Positions 49,701 to 63,900 of a stretch of 64,000 nt of DNA are shown here, in pieces. The stretch spans positions 750,809 through 814,808 of the forward strand of contig VZTG01006291.1 of NCBI GenBank assembly GCA_013397845.1, read 5' to 3'. This DNA is from Melanocharis versteri (taxonomy: Eukaryota; Chordata; Aves; Passeriformes; Melanocharitidae). The position numbers and the translations under genes were made by a program. Positions within the stretch are counted from its first letter, which is position 1. The number at the start of each line of letters is the position of its first letter. The notes under the pieces were generated by a model. It saw only the letters and a list, made by a program, of their open reading frames with translations, ran no database searches and had not been told where the DNA came from.

Positions 49701-52631
49701 AAAGGATTGCAGAAAATAGGGACATTTATTGTTTGTTTCCAGAATAGAATTTATACAGCTGATTTACATCCTTATGACAGTTTGTATCTACTGTGGGATG
49801 AGGGGGAGAAGAAACAGTGTTGAACTCCTCTGAATGTGGACTCTAAGTTACTGCCATCATGCTCTTAGTGATGTTATGCTCCTTTGATATTTTTTAGCTA
49901 TGGAGTTGGATTTCAAAATAGGAAGAAAGAGAAAACTGCAAGCAGTTCATGCAGTCATGACTGCAAGCAGCAGCAGTCCCAGTGTGCCCTGACCTTTAGG
50001 GAGGCTGTTGTCTGGAAGGTAGGCAGCATCTCATAAAGACTATTCCATTTGGCTGAGTTGCCACTTGCTAAATTAAAACTCTTTTCTTGAAGGAAGATTT
50101 TTCATGGTCTGCTCAGGTCCCACTTGAAACTGTTCACAGTAGCACACAACTGAAGGCAAAGTGCAGTCCTGTTAATCTTGTGGATGGAGGCATAGGACAG
50201 CAACATCATTAAGCACTGGACACTTCAATCTGAATGGCTTGTTCTAAATCCCAGCCAACAGTGCGTGTCTTGGTTTGTAGTTTGGGTCCGAATTTGGCTT
50301 GAAAATTCTGGTGAGCAACTCTAAATGAAAATAATTACCCATTTATATCCCTGCCAATAGGGCTGAATGGTATGTTCAGAAGTAACATCCAAAGAGCCCA
50401 GAGGACGAGTCCATTGGGCAGCTGCACAGCGGCTGCCTAGAGGTTTACTTGGACTAAGTGCACTTCTAGGTCATTTGGTAGGGAATAATCCAGTTTAATC
50501 ATATGCTTGAGGGGGAGGAAATTACTTCAATTAATTAGAGTCTCTTTATTGTTAGTCTGATCAACTTAAGTTCATCATGTAGCTTAGCATTGTTTATTTA
50601 TTTTAAGTGGGATTCAGCCATTGTGATCCACAGATTAATAAAATTAGTGTTCACTTCTTTATCTGAAAAAATAGAGATGGTCAGTGGCACAACTGCAGTA
50701 GTTCATATCAGATCCTGAGTCAGGGTCACAGTTGAGTTGTTGAGAACTTCTTTGTTCTTTTGGTTGCCTGATTTTCAGAGAAAAATTTTTGCACTCACTT
50801 TTTCTTCTTTCTTGTGTCCCACTCATCTAACACTTCTTGATAACTTCTGTATTTATTGACCTGTTTCAGGCAAACTTGGCAGCTCTGCCTGAGCTGGGGT
50901 CTTATAGCTGTAAAGTGCCAATGGATTTCATTAAAATCACTATTTCGGCGTGTGCTGTAGTGTGCCTTTGCTGAAAGTGGAAATATTCCTTGTTCTGCCT
51001 GCCAGCAATCTGAGTACCCACAGAGTTTTGGGCACAGTGTATGTGTCTGGCAAACAAGTAAAGGTGCACAGGAGAAGCTGAGGACCATTTGGAGGTCCTG
51101 CTAGGAACAAGAAGGAAGTGGATGTTTGTCATGATACAAGAGGAGTTGGGAAAGGGGGGATCAGCAGGTGAGATAGGAGGCAAAGGAGCTCAGTTTGGAG
51201 TAGTAACTGGGTTAACAGGGTAGAAGATGGATGTCTCAGATGTGCAGGAAATCAGGCTTCATTAGCTCTGCTCCTTGCAGAAAAACATGTTATTAATTGC
51301 CTTTGGTCTCCAGGGGAACCACTAGCCTTGTTTGAAACTATTTTGCTGCTTATTGTCTGAGGGCTGAGGCATACTCTGAACCGAGGGATGTCTTTGATGC
51401 TGATAGATCAAACTCTGCACTGAAATCTGCTGAGATGAGGAAGCCTGAATCAGCAAAGCCAGCTTTTAAGGAAACAGAGATCCCTCTGTGGAATAAAGAA
51501 ACAAGTGCTGCCAGAGACTGGAAGTATGAAGTCTGTGCTCTTTAAAGCTCAGCACTCTCTGGGGCCCAGCCAGCAGCCTGGAGGACAGAGGAGAAATTAC
51601 TTGAGGATTTCCATCCAAGGAGGAAAAGAGCCCTAAGTGGCTGAGTGTAGGAGTGCAAGGACAGCCTGATATGATATGTGGTTAATGCCTGTTCCCATGC
51701 TTGCAAGCTTGGAATACACAAAGCAGCAGCATTAGCAAATGCTCTACAGTGATAGGGAAAATTGCCTGGGACTTTCTTTTCCTCTAACTCCTAATATACG
51801 TTGAACCTGTATATGAGACTTTCCACCTGTCCTTTTGGGTAAGAATTCCGACACTAAGAGCTGTCTTCTGCACAGATGAAGTCTAAGTTGAGGGTTTGTT
51901 TAATCTCATAAATCTCTTACTGCAAAGATCTGAGAGAGGGCAGAAAAAATGCTGCATTATTTTTGGAGAAGTAGTTCCCAGCTCTGATTTTGTTCTTCAG
52001 CTCACATCCTGCTTCTCTTTGGCCTTTTTCTTTCGCTATAATCACCCAATACAGGTCATGTTATTATTTGCAAAGGTAGCCAGTTTGTACGTGTGCCTGC
52101 TGAAGGCGTATGACCTAAATGATTAGATGCTGTTAATTTACAGGGAAACACATTTACGTGCATGAACCCATCCCCTGTACTTCTCCAGAGGAGTATGGTA
52201 CATTTATCTCTGTGGGTTCCTCTGGATCTTCGGTGATGAAATCTTCAACTGGATGGTCTCTGGTTTAATGCTGCAAGCTTGTGATGCAGTTATCCAAACC
52301 CCAGGCAAGCTTCACAGAGTAACTGCAATGTTCGCTTCTCGTGCTGCTTCTAAAGGAACAGTTCGAGCAAAAGCAATAACACACAAGTGGAATTTGGTTT
52401 GAACCACTACTCTCTTTTACAGAATTCATGTAACAGGAGAATATTTTTGAAGGAATGGATAAGCCTAGGCATAAAGCATACACTACATGGACAGAGCAAC
52501 ACATGACTAATTGGTGTTCTTAATGGATTGAGTTTTTACCCAGTACGGTTGATAATGGTATTTAAATTTTAGCAGCTATGTCATAATTGTGAAACAGGAG
52601 AGGTCTAAATTATATGGTAGCATAATTATGT
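46748..52631. other. Intergenic, AT-rich
   Basis: No gene recognised. The part 48240-48720 lacks any repeat signature and is rich in homeodomain-type TAAT/ATTA cores, including a perfect 14-bp palindrome CTGATATATATCAG at 48285-48298. It is a possible conserved noncoding element, not provable from one sequence. Confidence 0.55.
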
Positions 52632-52751
52632 GTTCAAGAAATGTCTGGACATCCACTTAGTGCCATGGTCTGGTTGACAAGGTGGTGATCGGTTGAAAGT
52701 TGGACTTGATGATGTGAGAGGTCATTTCCAATCTAGGTGATGCTGTGTGAT
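52632..52751 (+). mobile_element. CR1 LINE fragment, 3' terminus (plus orientation)
   Basis: Diverged match to the CR1 3' end: GTTCAAGAAATGTCTGGACA, CACTTAGTGCCATGGTCTGG, AAGTTGGACTTGATGATGTG, AGAGGTCATTTCCAATCTAG, with a decayed octamer tail. Only about 120 nt remain. Confidence 0.88.
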
Positions 52752-55700
52752 AATAGCTTAGCGGTGAAAGAAATTTGGGAAGATTAGTCAGTGGAATTCT
52801 TATTTTGTGGAAACTTTGGAAAGGCATTAAAGCAGACAAGTACATTAACAAACTTAAAATAAGCTTTTTATTACTTAATATTTTTTCACTGAAATTCAAA
52901 GCTTTGGCTCTCTAAGTAAAGCAGAAAGTGGAAATCTCAGCAGCACTGCATTAATTTTTCAAGCCCTAATGTGCCAGACAGGGAATAAGTTATTACATCT
53001 GTTGCCCTCTGGGAGGAAGAACGAAAAGCACAAAAATTATTCTTCACTGTTAGGATGGAATAACTGCTCATATAAGCAGCAGTGCTGCTGCAAAAAACCT
53101 TATAGCAGCTTGTGTGCCATCATTAGGAACAAACATTTCTCTGTATAACTAGTGTAGCAAGATTAGGAAACGTGGCAGGGCTTATTTGTTCTTCTCATGG
53201 GGCCCTTTACAATTATGGGGGAATTTCAAGCGAGTGACTCGTGTGCAGCTGCTGATGAGCTGTATGAGTCACTCCTTTTTTGATGCTGAATTCTCTGCCC
53301 ATAGACGTTGCTTCTAGTATCCACAGACAGAAATACAGTTGTTCATGGCAAGTTTATGAGAGCAATATGGCACTTCAAGCTGTGGTGCCTGTAGGCAGGT
53401 TAGGGCTTTGCTTGCCACATGCCTGGCTCTTGGGTGGGCTCCTGGAGATGATGAACTGGGTCCATGAAATCCTTGTCCCTCTGACAGGCAGAAACATTTG
53501 CTGAGTTATTCAGTGACTTGTTTTCCAAGGGAGAGCCCTGGAGGCCTCCTATTAATGATTGTCTTCTCTGTAAATACACTCATAAAGCTTTTTAAGTACT
53601 GTGATAACATGGCAAATAAACGGAAGGATAACCCCAGAGGAAGATATGGGAATTACTTGTGTGTCCAGGAGCTCACCTGGGAATGAAGGTACCAAAGCAC
53701 CATCCCCATGCTTCACTGGTCCTCAAGCTAAAGTATCTCAGTCTTTTGTCATCCCTAAGAGGTGTGAAAGGCTTCAGTACCAGGGCATGGAGCCAAGGAA
53801 GAAAAACAATGTGGGTTTTTAGAAGGCTCTTTATCTGCCTGTCTCCTTGTAACATCAGATATTACAGTGGCATGTGGATCTAGAAAGGCACATGGACAAA
53901 AGGGATGAAAGCACTTTAGGCTTTCTCAAATCAATGCCCTTTTTTGAAAAGAATATTAGAATGCAATGTATAGATTTTTATCTTCACCTCTAATCGATAG
54001 TAGTATAGCCTTATATAACATACTTTGTTGTGGGTGCCGTTGGCTTGTGAGTCAAAGCTCATTTCACCTAATGGAACTAACTGCACTGGGAGTTTTCATG
54101 CACATTTCTCTAATTAACACTGAACTGATACTGTTTCTCTGGCATGATCGTGCCTTGTCAGGGGTTCATCTGAGGTCTGAGATACAGCAGGCTGTGACAA
54201 TTTACTGTGCCACTGGATGTAATGCACAAACAATGGCTATTTTAAGGCTGATGTGAGCTAATAGAGGAGTAAGTGCAAACTAAACCTTATGGAAACATTC
54301 TGTCCCTGATTTTTTGCTAACACCATCTAAGTGTATTTGTATATTGAGGCAGACTAGGGGTAGTCTTCTACTGTTCCCTGCAAGCGTTCTTTAATTTTCT
54401 TAATGCTTTTATTTGCATTGAGCAATGCCAGGTATCAGTATGTGGATTTAGCTGAAATCAGCTTTTTTTAACCTTGGTTCACCACTCTATTTAGTTAAGC
54501 GTTGTTGGAAAGCTTCCACCTGCTCTGTGTAGACTAGCTATGCCTGAAGCCTTATGTAGCTGATTTTAACAGTTTGTCACTAAATCATGACAGGTCATAT
54601 GCTCATATAACTTATATTTGCATCGTCCTTGAAAAGCCGGTGTAGCAATTTGACTGTGACATGATTGGGAGTGAGGAATCTTCCTGGTCACAAGCACCTT
54701 ACACAGCTTTGACAGTATGTGACAGTGGTGCACCAAAAGTAAAATCATCTGTCTGTAAACACAGAACAAGCATGTGCCTGTATTTTATTTGGTGTGTAAA
54801 CATGCATAAAGCCAAAAACAATTTTAATACCCCTGCCTCTGCTAGCTTGTAATTAGCCCTACATATTGGACTAAACATCAAACCCCCAAACTGTGTGCAA
54901 ATTAGTCTTTGATTCTTGAGATCTGTCTACTTTGAGAGGGGAACTGTAGTTAAAAGCATGCAACAGCTTGGGAAAGGCAAGATCTGCAAGTGTTAAGAGT
55001 AAACCAATTATAATAAGGGGAAGATTTTCGGTTGTGAAGGGTAATCTGTCTCAGAGGTCGATTAGCGCTGACATATCCCCTTTAGACAAGAAGCTCGGAA
55101 CTGACAGCCATTTGGAATTATGTCTGGAAATGCTGTCAACACCCACACGTCATGAAAAAAAGAAACGTGGTCTCTTGGCTGCCTGCAGTTGCAGCCATCT
55201 GTTTGGATGGCAAATTCCTGCTCTGGGGTTCGTTGGAGTAGTTCACTAGGACTACATGGGTGCCAAGCAGCAGTAGCTTGAAAAGAGCAGATTGTGTGTC
55301 TCAACACACACTGCAGCTTTTATTAGGAGCCCTCATTCTGCGTGACTGCAGCAGCATCACAGACATCCTTGGTTTGCTGACGTGTTGATACTCACATGTC
55401 AAAGCAAAGGAGCAGAGACAAATAAAACATTTCGAGGGACTTAGTACCTGCCAAAATGCAGTGCAATGGGCACCTCAAACTTAAAATAGTGTGGGACAAT
55501 CCAAATGTCCTTAGGAGAGCCATCTCCTGAAATTTCTGGATGAATAGGAAAAATCACTGCCTTTTCACCACCCACTGAATCAGCTGGATTTTATGACATA
55601 AAATTGCTCATTCAATTCCAGAATGGGAGAAGTCAGTCAGAATACCTAATTACATGGTTATTGAATATGGACAGAGCACTCCTTTAAAAAAATAAAATGA

Positions 55701-58700
55701 AATGTAACTGTGCCACAGAAGTGGAGAGATCTGCATAGTTGGGAGCCAGTGCAGCTGTAAGGAATTTTATTCATATGCTGTGTGTTTCACTTACAGTTTT
55801 GTTCGACACTTAACAACAAAATTATTTCACTTTAGGAAAAAAACAGCCAGTGATGATTATTTCACTAAGTCTTCAATATATTAATTGTGATTCATATCTT
55901 GATTAACTTTGTTTTTTCATTTTTCCTAAAAAGTTTTTCAGAAAGAAAGGAAGTGCAGTAATTTCGTGCCTAAATGAAGCAATAGTGCAGATGTCACATT
56001 TAGCCAGAAGTATGGTCGTTGCATCACTGCTGTTCTCGTTTGTGTTGTTAGGGAATGATTGTGTATAGTATTAGAGGCTTTTGAGGTTAATGTCTAATCC
56101 TACTGATTTCTGGAGACCCACCTTACTGCCTCTGTAAGACAGAAGCAACACGCTTTTACAGGATCCCCGGGAGGAGACATTATAGGTGGTGTTGGACACA
56201 GATCTTCCCTTTGCCAAAAGGCAGTGTTTTAAAGTGTCTTTTTTTCCTTTTAACTAGAGAAAATTGTACACACTGCTCCATCCTTCCTTGTTTTAAAGTA
56301 AGTATTACATTCAACCTTTCTGTCAAAGATCTGTTGTTATCTGTCTTTTTTCCCTAAGAAGCCTAGTTGCTTCTGCCATGTAACTATCTTTATTCCTGTA
56401 TTTTTTTAAACATGCATACCTTTCCATTATATTTTCATATTTTCATATTTTTCTTCATTTCCTATATCTCTGATTTTTAACACAAACATGTTGGTGACTG
56501 AATAATGCCATCACCAACTCCCAAACGAGTAGAAAAAAAGCTGATTTTTTTGATTAATGTTTTGATAAAATTGCTTTGGAGTTATAAAACACAGAGCAGG
56601 TTTCTAGCACAAACTCCCAAGTGATCTGCCTCTACCTAGACACGATATGCTGCTGCAGCATAGAGATGGGAACACTGAGCTGCAGAGCAGGCTCTGTGCA
56701 GCAAACCCAGAAATGCTGGGAGACAACAGGATTTGCCTGAGTGGTGGTAATGGGGAGGTTGGACCTTCAGATGTCTCTGGCTCAGCTATGACATACAAGG
56801 ATGCACATGAAGAACCTGTCCAGCTCTTCCACAGTGACAAAGTGCCTGTGTCTTCTGACAGTGATAAGGTGGCTTTCAGCTCTTCCCGCATGCTGTGCTG
56901 GAGGAGTGTGCTCTATCCCTGCTCTCCCTGTCAGCAGGGGTTCAGGTGAGCAGATGCTCTCCCCTCCCTTGGTTGGCATTCACCATGGTGAGAGACAGAG
57001 CCCGTGTCCAGGGCAGCAGTGCCCAAGCCCTGGGAATGGCTGCTCCATCTGGGACAGTGCCCAGACTGCCCTGGAAGCCCTGCAAAGGGTTTGATAGTGT
57101 ATTCTCAGGAATTACTGCATTTATTATTTCAGCCTTTTCCAGCATTACCTGTCAGAGTTTCCTGAGGTTACTTGTTGAAGTAAATACTCTCTACTTCTCC
57201 CATTTCCAAGAACCTTTTACCCTTGACTAGACAAACGATGACATTGCCATGTCACTAGTCTTGCTGATTTTCACAGTGTTTGATAAACACTTTGGAACAG
57301 ATTTCATCACATCCAGCAGATTTAATGCTTCTTTAGATAAGGCAAGTGCCTAACAGTAACACTTTCCTCAGTCAATTCAACTACAGTAAATACTGTGTGT
57401 GATTATAGGATTAAATCTGAAGCAAAAGCCTGGTTTTGTAAGCAGTTAAAAATCTCTTGTTGAAGAGATTGCTGTAAGAAAAGGGACTCATTTTTCCTTG
57501 ACAGGATTTCAGTTTTTATTTCAAAATAAAAATTGATTGTATGCTTTAAAAAAACAGGTTCATGGGAGAGCTTTAATTTCCTCTTGAAAGGATCATTTTT
57601 TAAATGGAAGTGCACTTGATTTTGGAAAATTTCAATTTTATTTATTCCAAATCTCCCTGCAAATCTATTTTTCTGCTCAATCCATTTTTCCTTTTCATAC
57701 TTGTGAAAGTTGCCTTGGCTACCCGTAAATTGCTGATTTTTTTCTCCCAATTAAATCTCAGTAGTTATGAAGAAAGATGTAACTTGCAGCAATAAGAGGT
57801 TTCCTCTTTTGCCCCTCACCCTTTTGTTGATTGTGTCTATTAAACCAGCAATATTCCTCTGACTCATATTTACCTGATGATTCAGAACCTCAGACATGAG
57901 ATTCCATACTGAGAGATTACCACAGTGGGTGTTAATATCTGTGTGGGAAAAGGAAAAGCTTGAATTCTATAATGCCCAACTTGTTACATGAGGCTCTGAG
58001 AAAGCATTCCTATTGCCTAATGTGGCCTTCTGTAACTTAGCACTGGATAGAGACCTCAAAGCTGGTCCCCAGTATTGGAAAGGTCTCAGCAATTGCAGGT
58101 GTTCTCCAGTGACTGAAACAGCCAAGCATTCAAAAAGGGAAGGAAGGAGGATCTGGAAAACTCTCAGCCAGTCAGGCTCACTTCAGTCCCTCTGGAAGTT
58201 TTGGAGTGCCTTATCCAAGAAGCCATTTGCCTTGTGCTGGATTCTGTGCTGCACTGGTGGTCCTAGTCCTTATCCCCCATGACTTTTTATGCAATGTATA
58301 CAAAGTGGGATATCTGTTCACAGGGATATCCAGTTTAATGTAGCAGGGAAGTAGAGCTCAAGGTGAGGTTAAAATCCACTTGCTGCCCTTGGCTGATTTT
58401 CTTCCATAAGCTTGAGAGCCAAGAGCTTTGCTATGGATCCCACTGAATGAAGTGAACAAAATTTTTATTATTTCATCAGAGAAAAGAAAGCCATAGCAGT
58501 TCAACTCTCTCTCCTCTCAAACAGTTCCATTTTTAATTCAATAGTTGAAGCAAACAAAAAGCCTTCCTTACACAGTTTAATGATTACATGTCACACCAAG
58601 CATAGCCCAAAACACTGTTGGAGTGGCTTCCTAAAACTTATCAAACTTCCCAAGTCATGATTTACCCTGGCACTCCCTTGAAAATGTCAACAATGAATCA

Positions 58701-58994
58701 AACTTACTGTTTTCTGTTTCTATGGAAATAGAGCAGGAGCACTCGTGAAATCATCTAGTTTGTCTCAGCTGATGAACAGATGAGGGAAATACCATCCCAA
58801 ACTTTAGAGCTGGTTCAGAACCCACATAAGGTAAGAGCTTTAGTCCAAGTCCAATGTTGTAAGGATGCTGCAGAGCAAGGCAGGATTTGAGGGCTGTGTT
58901 ACTGCCTCTGGGGCTGGCTTGGTAACACTGATTAATTATATGAATATTTCTATCACATATGTCTTTGTAAAATGCAAAGGCATTATATATTCTT
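52752..58994. other. Intergenic
   Basis: No gene recognised. A GC-richer patch at about 56590-57100 is open on both strands for about 100 codons, but the products have no recognisable features. Nothing else distinctive is seen. Confidence 0.55.
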
Positions 58995-59199
58995 CCCTGT
59001 GAGAGTGGTGAGGTCCTGGCACAGGTTACCCAGAAAAGATGTGACTGCCCCATCCCTGGAAGTGTTCAAGGCCATGTTGGACAGGGCTTGGAGCAACCTG
59101 GTCTAGTGCAAGGTGACCCTGCCCATGGCAGAGAGGTGGAATGAGATGAGCTTTAAGGTTCTTTCTAATCCAAATCTGTGATTCTATGATTCTATGACA
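58995..59199 (+). mobile_element. CR1 LINE fragment, 3' terminus with octamer repeats (plus orientation)
   Basis: Clear CR1 3' end: GAGAGTGGTGAGGTCCTGGC, GGTTACCCAGAAAAGATGTG, CATCCCTGGAAGTGTTCAAG, GGCTTGGAGCAACCTGGTCT, CTTTAAGGTTCTTTCTAATC, ending in two copies of the family's 3' octamer (GATTCTATGATTCTATGA). It is the best preserved 3' tail in the window; truncated at the 5' side and non-coding. Confidence 0.95.
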
Positions 59200-60478
59200 T
59201 AAACAAATGTTGCTTTTGAAGTTCCCAGTGTGCTGTGCTATGGACAAAAATGACACGGACCATATTTCCAGACATGTTTCTATGTACACGGGTGCAAAGG
59301 ATGGACAAACAAACACATGGCTATACCAGCATTTGATTTGGCAGCTCTTACTTCAGTTTTTAAAAAAAATTTAATTCATATGTGTAGGGTGCTTAATAAA
59401 GCAGGGTCCAAGTAGTCATGGCTGTAGCTTGATCTACAACACACGCAGCTTTTAGAAATGTTTGCAGTATATGCAGCAGCATCTAAAACCCCTTGGAAGA
59501 TGTAGGTTACTGGTGTAGAAGGTCCTTTCTGAAAAACACGTGGTGTTTTCTTCATGGGAGATGAAATAACTCACTAAAATAATGAGATTGTATCCTTTAT
59601 ATAATTTTAAGGGAATTGAAGGGTTTGTAGTTAACGTGCTTGCCAAGGATTGTATCTGTTTTAAATGATGGTTTATTTTAATGGTTTTTTCACACAGTCA
59701 CACAGGTACCTGGGGAAACCCTTCCTTAGATGAGCTGAGCACCTCCATTCCATTTGTGTTGGACTTTCCTGGTGAGAACATGATCTTCAGTTCACTGGAG
59801 CAAGTGCAGACGTTATTAAAGCTGAATATTTGAATTAAGCAATTCTGGAACTAAATACATGCTGAAAAACACACATTGCAAATTTAAAATGCTAGTAACA
59901 ACACTATTGTTATTTGGCTACTTTTCCTAGAATTATTTTCCATTCTTCAAATGTGACAGGCTAAAGTGTGTGGCCTGGAAGATGGCTCCAATTTTGCCAA
60001 ATTTAAAGGACATGGGAACCTCAACATTGCCATAGTGAAATTTGATACTATTTCACCCCTTTGCTCTTATGGTTTGTCACTATTTAATTTGGAAAACTGG
60101 CTGATCACTTTTCTCTGATGTCTGTTTTCACCATCTTCATATCTTCAGAAAAAAAAAATCTGTAAGAACTTTTTTAATAAGTAAGCCTTGTAGGTTTTTG
60201 GGAATCTCAGCTTAGCCTTTAGATTTTTGACAGGCCGGAGAATATATTCATGTATAACAACAAAAGGAAATGATGATACATCTTCTCTCTTCTGAAATAC
60301 TGTCTGCTTAAAATGAGACTTTTAAAATGAACCCTGGAAAGAAATCCTTGTGAAAAGCTTATTTTCTTTTGACAAGGTATAAAGTTGCTTTCTCTGTTTT
60401 CTCTTTTTTTAAGAAAAAGGAACAAATTCATTTTTTCCTGTTTAGACTAATTTGAGGTGGAGCAGAAGGAATATAATG

Positions 60479-60516
60479 GCTTAATCATTTGCATGGTAAG
60501 TGCAAAATGATTAAGC
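60479..60516. repeat. Inverted repeat, 15/16-bp arms with 7-nt spacer
   Basis: Left arm GCTTAATCATTTGCA (60479-60493) is the reverse complement of the right arm (60501-60516) apart from one extra A. The left arm runs into an octamer-type ATTTGCAT. It could form a hairpin or act as paired homeodomain/POU sites. Confidence 0.7.
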
Positions 60517-60941
60517 AAAAAGCATTTTTGCATTTCTGCAGGAGAGTGAACATGTGTATATGAAAACCTTTATTAATAATTCCCAGGTGTGTGGCAGAAA
60601 CACGATCTGTGTCAGTCAAAATATCCAAGTTATTTGTTTCGTTACATGCAATATAATTGCACTTTATCCTTCTGGTTTCAAGACATGAATCTTTTACTGC
60701 ACTTTTTCCTAGATGCTACAGAAGAGAGGTAATTGAGCTTCAGTAAATGAACTTTGAATCTGTTGTGGAACATCAGTTTGCCCAGATATGCCAATGCCTT
60801 TCTAGAGAGTGACTGTGAAGTTCAGGTCTCACTCTGGATTCTGAGTAGGAAGACATTGGCTCTAATACTTTTGGTCAAGTTGTGCTTTCAAGGGCACTTG
60901 AAAGGGCACCAGGAAAGCTGAAGTCATAAATGTGGGGCAGC

Positions 60942-60965
60942 AATCCCACCTGTGCAGGTGGGATT
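60942..60965. repeat. Perfect 11-bp inverted repeat holding paired E-boxes
   Basis: AATCCCACCTG, a 2-nt spacer TG, then CAGGTGGGATT form an exact inverted repeat. It contains CACCTG (60947-60952) and CAGGTG (60955-60960), the E-box type bound by ZEB/Snail and some bHLH factors. Regulatory function is inference. Confidence 0.6.
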
Positions 60966-63900
60966 TCTTTCTCTGCCTGAATGGAAGCAGGGAGAATGCA
61001 AACAATGCCTAGGGCTACAAAAAGAAAATCCTTTCCCTGGAGAAGAGCCACGTACCACCGGTGACCAATAGCCTGCCCTGCCTTGTGAAGGCCTCTATTG
61101 CTGGCCAAAAATAGGTGCTTAATTGGGACAGGATCATCAAGGTCAGAAGGTTGTTGGGTTTTTTTCAGATAGGTCTGGGTGAGTGGTCGCCAGCCCTCAG
61201 GGTGGGACCAGGCTGGAATTACCCTCACCAGCTTCATCTGGCCTTCCACCTAGAGCTGCAGCCCATCAGCCCTAGAAGGTTTTTTAAGCTCCAGCCTGAA
61301 GGTTTAGGTTTGGGTAGAACAGGTTTAAGCATATCTGTTCCCTGTCCTTTGCTGAGTTATTGTTTGGATTTCCTGGACTGACTTGGCTGAGGATCACTGG
61401 ATGAGTTTTGCTGTCATCATCCTGTCTGCTTGCCTGGATCGGAGCCCCACTTGTGAGGTCAGTGCCTCTAGTTTTAAGAACAGAGTGGTGGAGTGACTTA
61501 ATATAAACTGTGATTTTTCTGAAGCATTAAGCCACACAAATGTGTATTGCCTCTTCCAGAGTGCTTAGATTTTAAATCTCTGCCTGGAATTTAGCAGGCT
61601 TACTTGATAACAGCTAGTTGGTGGCGCTTCAGCAAGTGCTATAACACGGCTGTCTGTCTTGAGTGAAATACAAATCATCTGGAATTTTGTAGTGGATTCA
61701 AATGAAGTATGGTTAAGTTATGCATTACTATGGAAGGCTTAATATTTCAAGATAATTTTTGTGTGTATGGGAAAGTCAAAAGATCTGGTATCTTACACAT
61801 TGTTTTTTCTTCTGAAACAGTTTTCAGCCTAGCTTGTGCAGATTCAATTAACCATCTACTTAGATGAATCAGATTTGGTAGGAAAGTTGCTAAGCTTGCT
61901 CTTATGAGAGCTGTGTGAATGTAAAATATCAGGAGGCTGCAATTCCCTTGTTTCTGAATGAGTGGGGCATGTGCTGTTTTTCCTAGGGAGGGGTAGAGTC
62001 TTCAGAGAGACTTTTTAAATGCCCAGGCTATGCTATCACACCCTGACTGGCTTTTTGCTTGGAAACACAATTGCTCTTTGTATTTCCAGATCCTAACTTG
62101 CATCTGCTGTGAAACTCTGAGTGTTGGGATGGTTTTGGATGCTCGTTGTTAGCTCTGGGTGCTCTGGGAGGTAGCAGGACAACAGCAATGTGAAGTTTTG
62201 CCTTACAGCCATCTATACAAGAGAGTTAATATTTCAACCCTCACAGGTGCACCTGCTCAGCTATTGTTTGTGAACAAAGGGGCACTCAGGGCTGACAGTA
62301 AGATTCTGGGAACATGCACACATACAAAAAGCCCCTTTAAAATGCCGATTTAGAAAGCAGATCTCTAGGGACAATCCTTGCACATAATTTTCTAGCTGCT
62401 TTCATACGCCCAAGATTAGATACTAGCTGATACTGAGAGAAGAGCCTGTAAATGCCTACTTTCTTCTGCTGAAGGCAGTTTACTCTTCATAGAGCACAAG
62501 TTTCCTGTGATTTGAACAAAGTTGTTCTTTCTAACCAGGCTGGCTTTCCCTCAGGAAAAAAACCCCACTGTCCTACACAGCCATTGGACTTGCATTAGTG
62601 TCCTTAAGTGGTTTACTGTAAAAACAAAGTTCATACAAAGATCCCATGTGGAAAAGATCCACTTGCAAGGAGCTGTATTGATGGTCTTTTGATTTGCCTG
62701 TTGTGTTTTTGAGATGTAGCTTTTTTTGACATTTTAGCTGCCTGTTATGCCATGATGTAAAGCACAGTGACAGCTATATTTACGCTAGCTGTAAATCTGG
62801 TTCTGTAAACACCAGATGAAACTTAAACTTGGACACAGGCGTATTCCCAAACCGTCACTACTGTGACAACACAGTTCTGTCCAGAAATGCAATGAAACCG
62901 GTTAAATCTGCAGGGGTGTTTAAGAACCTTGGCTAGTAAACTCAAGGGACGTGATGAACATTACACCAGGTCTCCTTATTTTTTGCTGTTGCAATATGTG
63001 TATAGATAGACAGATGTATCCTCACCAGAATCATCCCTGTTGCTGGAGAGGGCGAACACCATTAGGGGAAAGTTATAAGACAGTAGGATTTGGGAGAGGC
63101 AGGAGTGGCGTATTGTTCTCTGGTGGCTTGTTCCATAGGCTGGGACTAGTACAACAAAATTCTCCTAGAGACCAGATGGAAGATGTTTTCAATTTAACTT
63201 TCTAAGCAAGTTGAGGCTGTACACTCACACTTTTCTATCCACCTGCTCACAAACACTGAGACATGACCTCGAGTAGGCTGGGTGGGATTTCTCCCATGTA
63301 GCAGAGACAAGCAAGGCCAGCTCTTGAATATGCATTGCATCCCTGAGTTCCTTTTGATTGCCAGCTCATAAAATCACATATTCCTGAGTAATGAATAAAT
63401 TATACTGATCTGAATAAATGATACTGTTTCAGCTCAAGGCCCTTCAGCTATGAAGGGTAATGGGCTGGCACGGACCCATTCCTTTTAAAAATGGTGTAGG
63501 ATAGGGCTAGACTGGCTAAACCAGGCTTCTGGCAGGGCGTGGAAAGGACTGAAGTACTGGTTTCAGGAAGTGGTAAAGTGTATTCCGTATACACTTCCCA
63601 AATTCGTGGTAGTGGAATCAAGCACAAACAGCCCTGGTTTTTCAGCCTTCCAGCACAGCCAGGATCCTTGCTGTCATGCTGCTACTCTTGGAAAGGTGTC
63701 AGTCAGGGAAGGGCTTGGCTGTGAGGGAAGTTTAGAATCAAGCAAGGCAGATTTAACATCACACTGAAAGTTGTCAGTGCACATAGCTTAAGTGGTCGGA
63801 GTTTGGTAATGTGATGCTCAGTGTCTGCTCAAGGCTTGTGCTCCCCAGCAGCAGCAAAGTCATGTGAAAAACAACACTTGATAAATTATTTAGGCAATAA

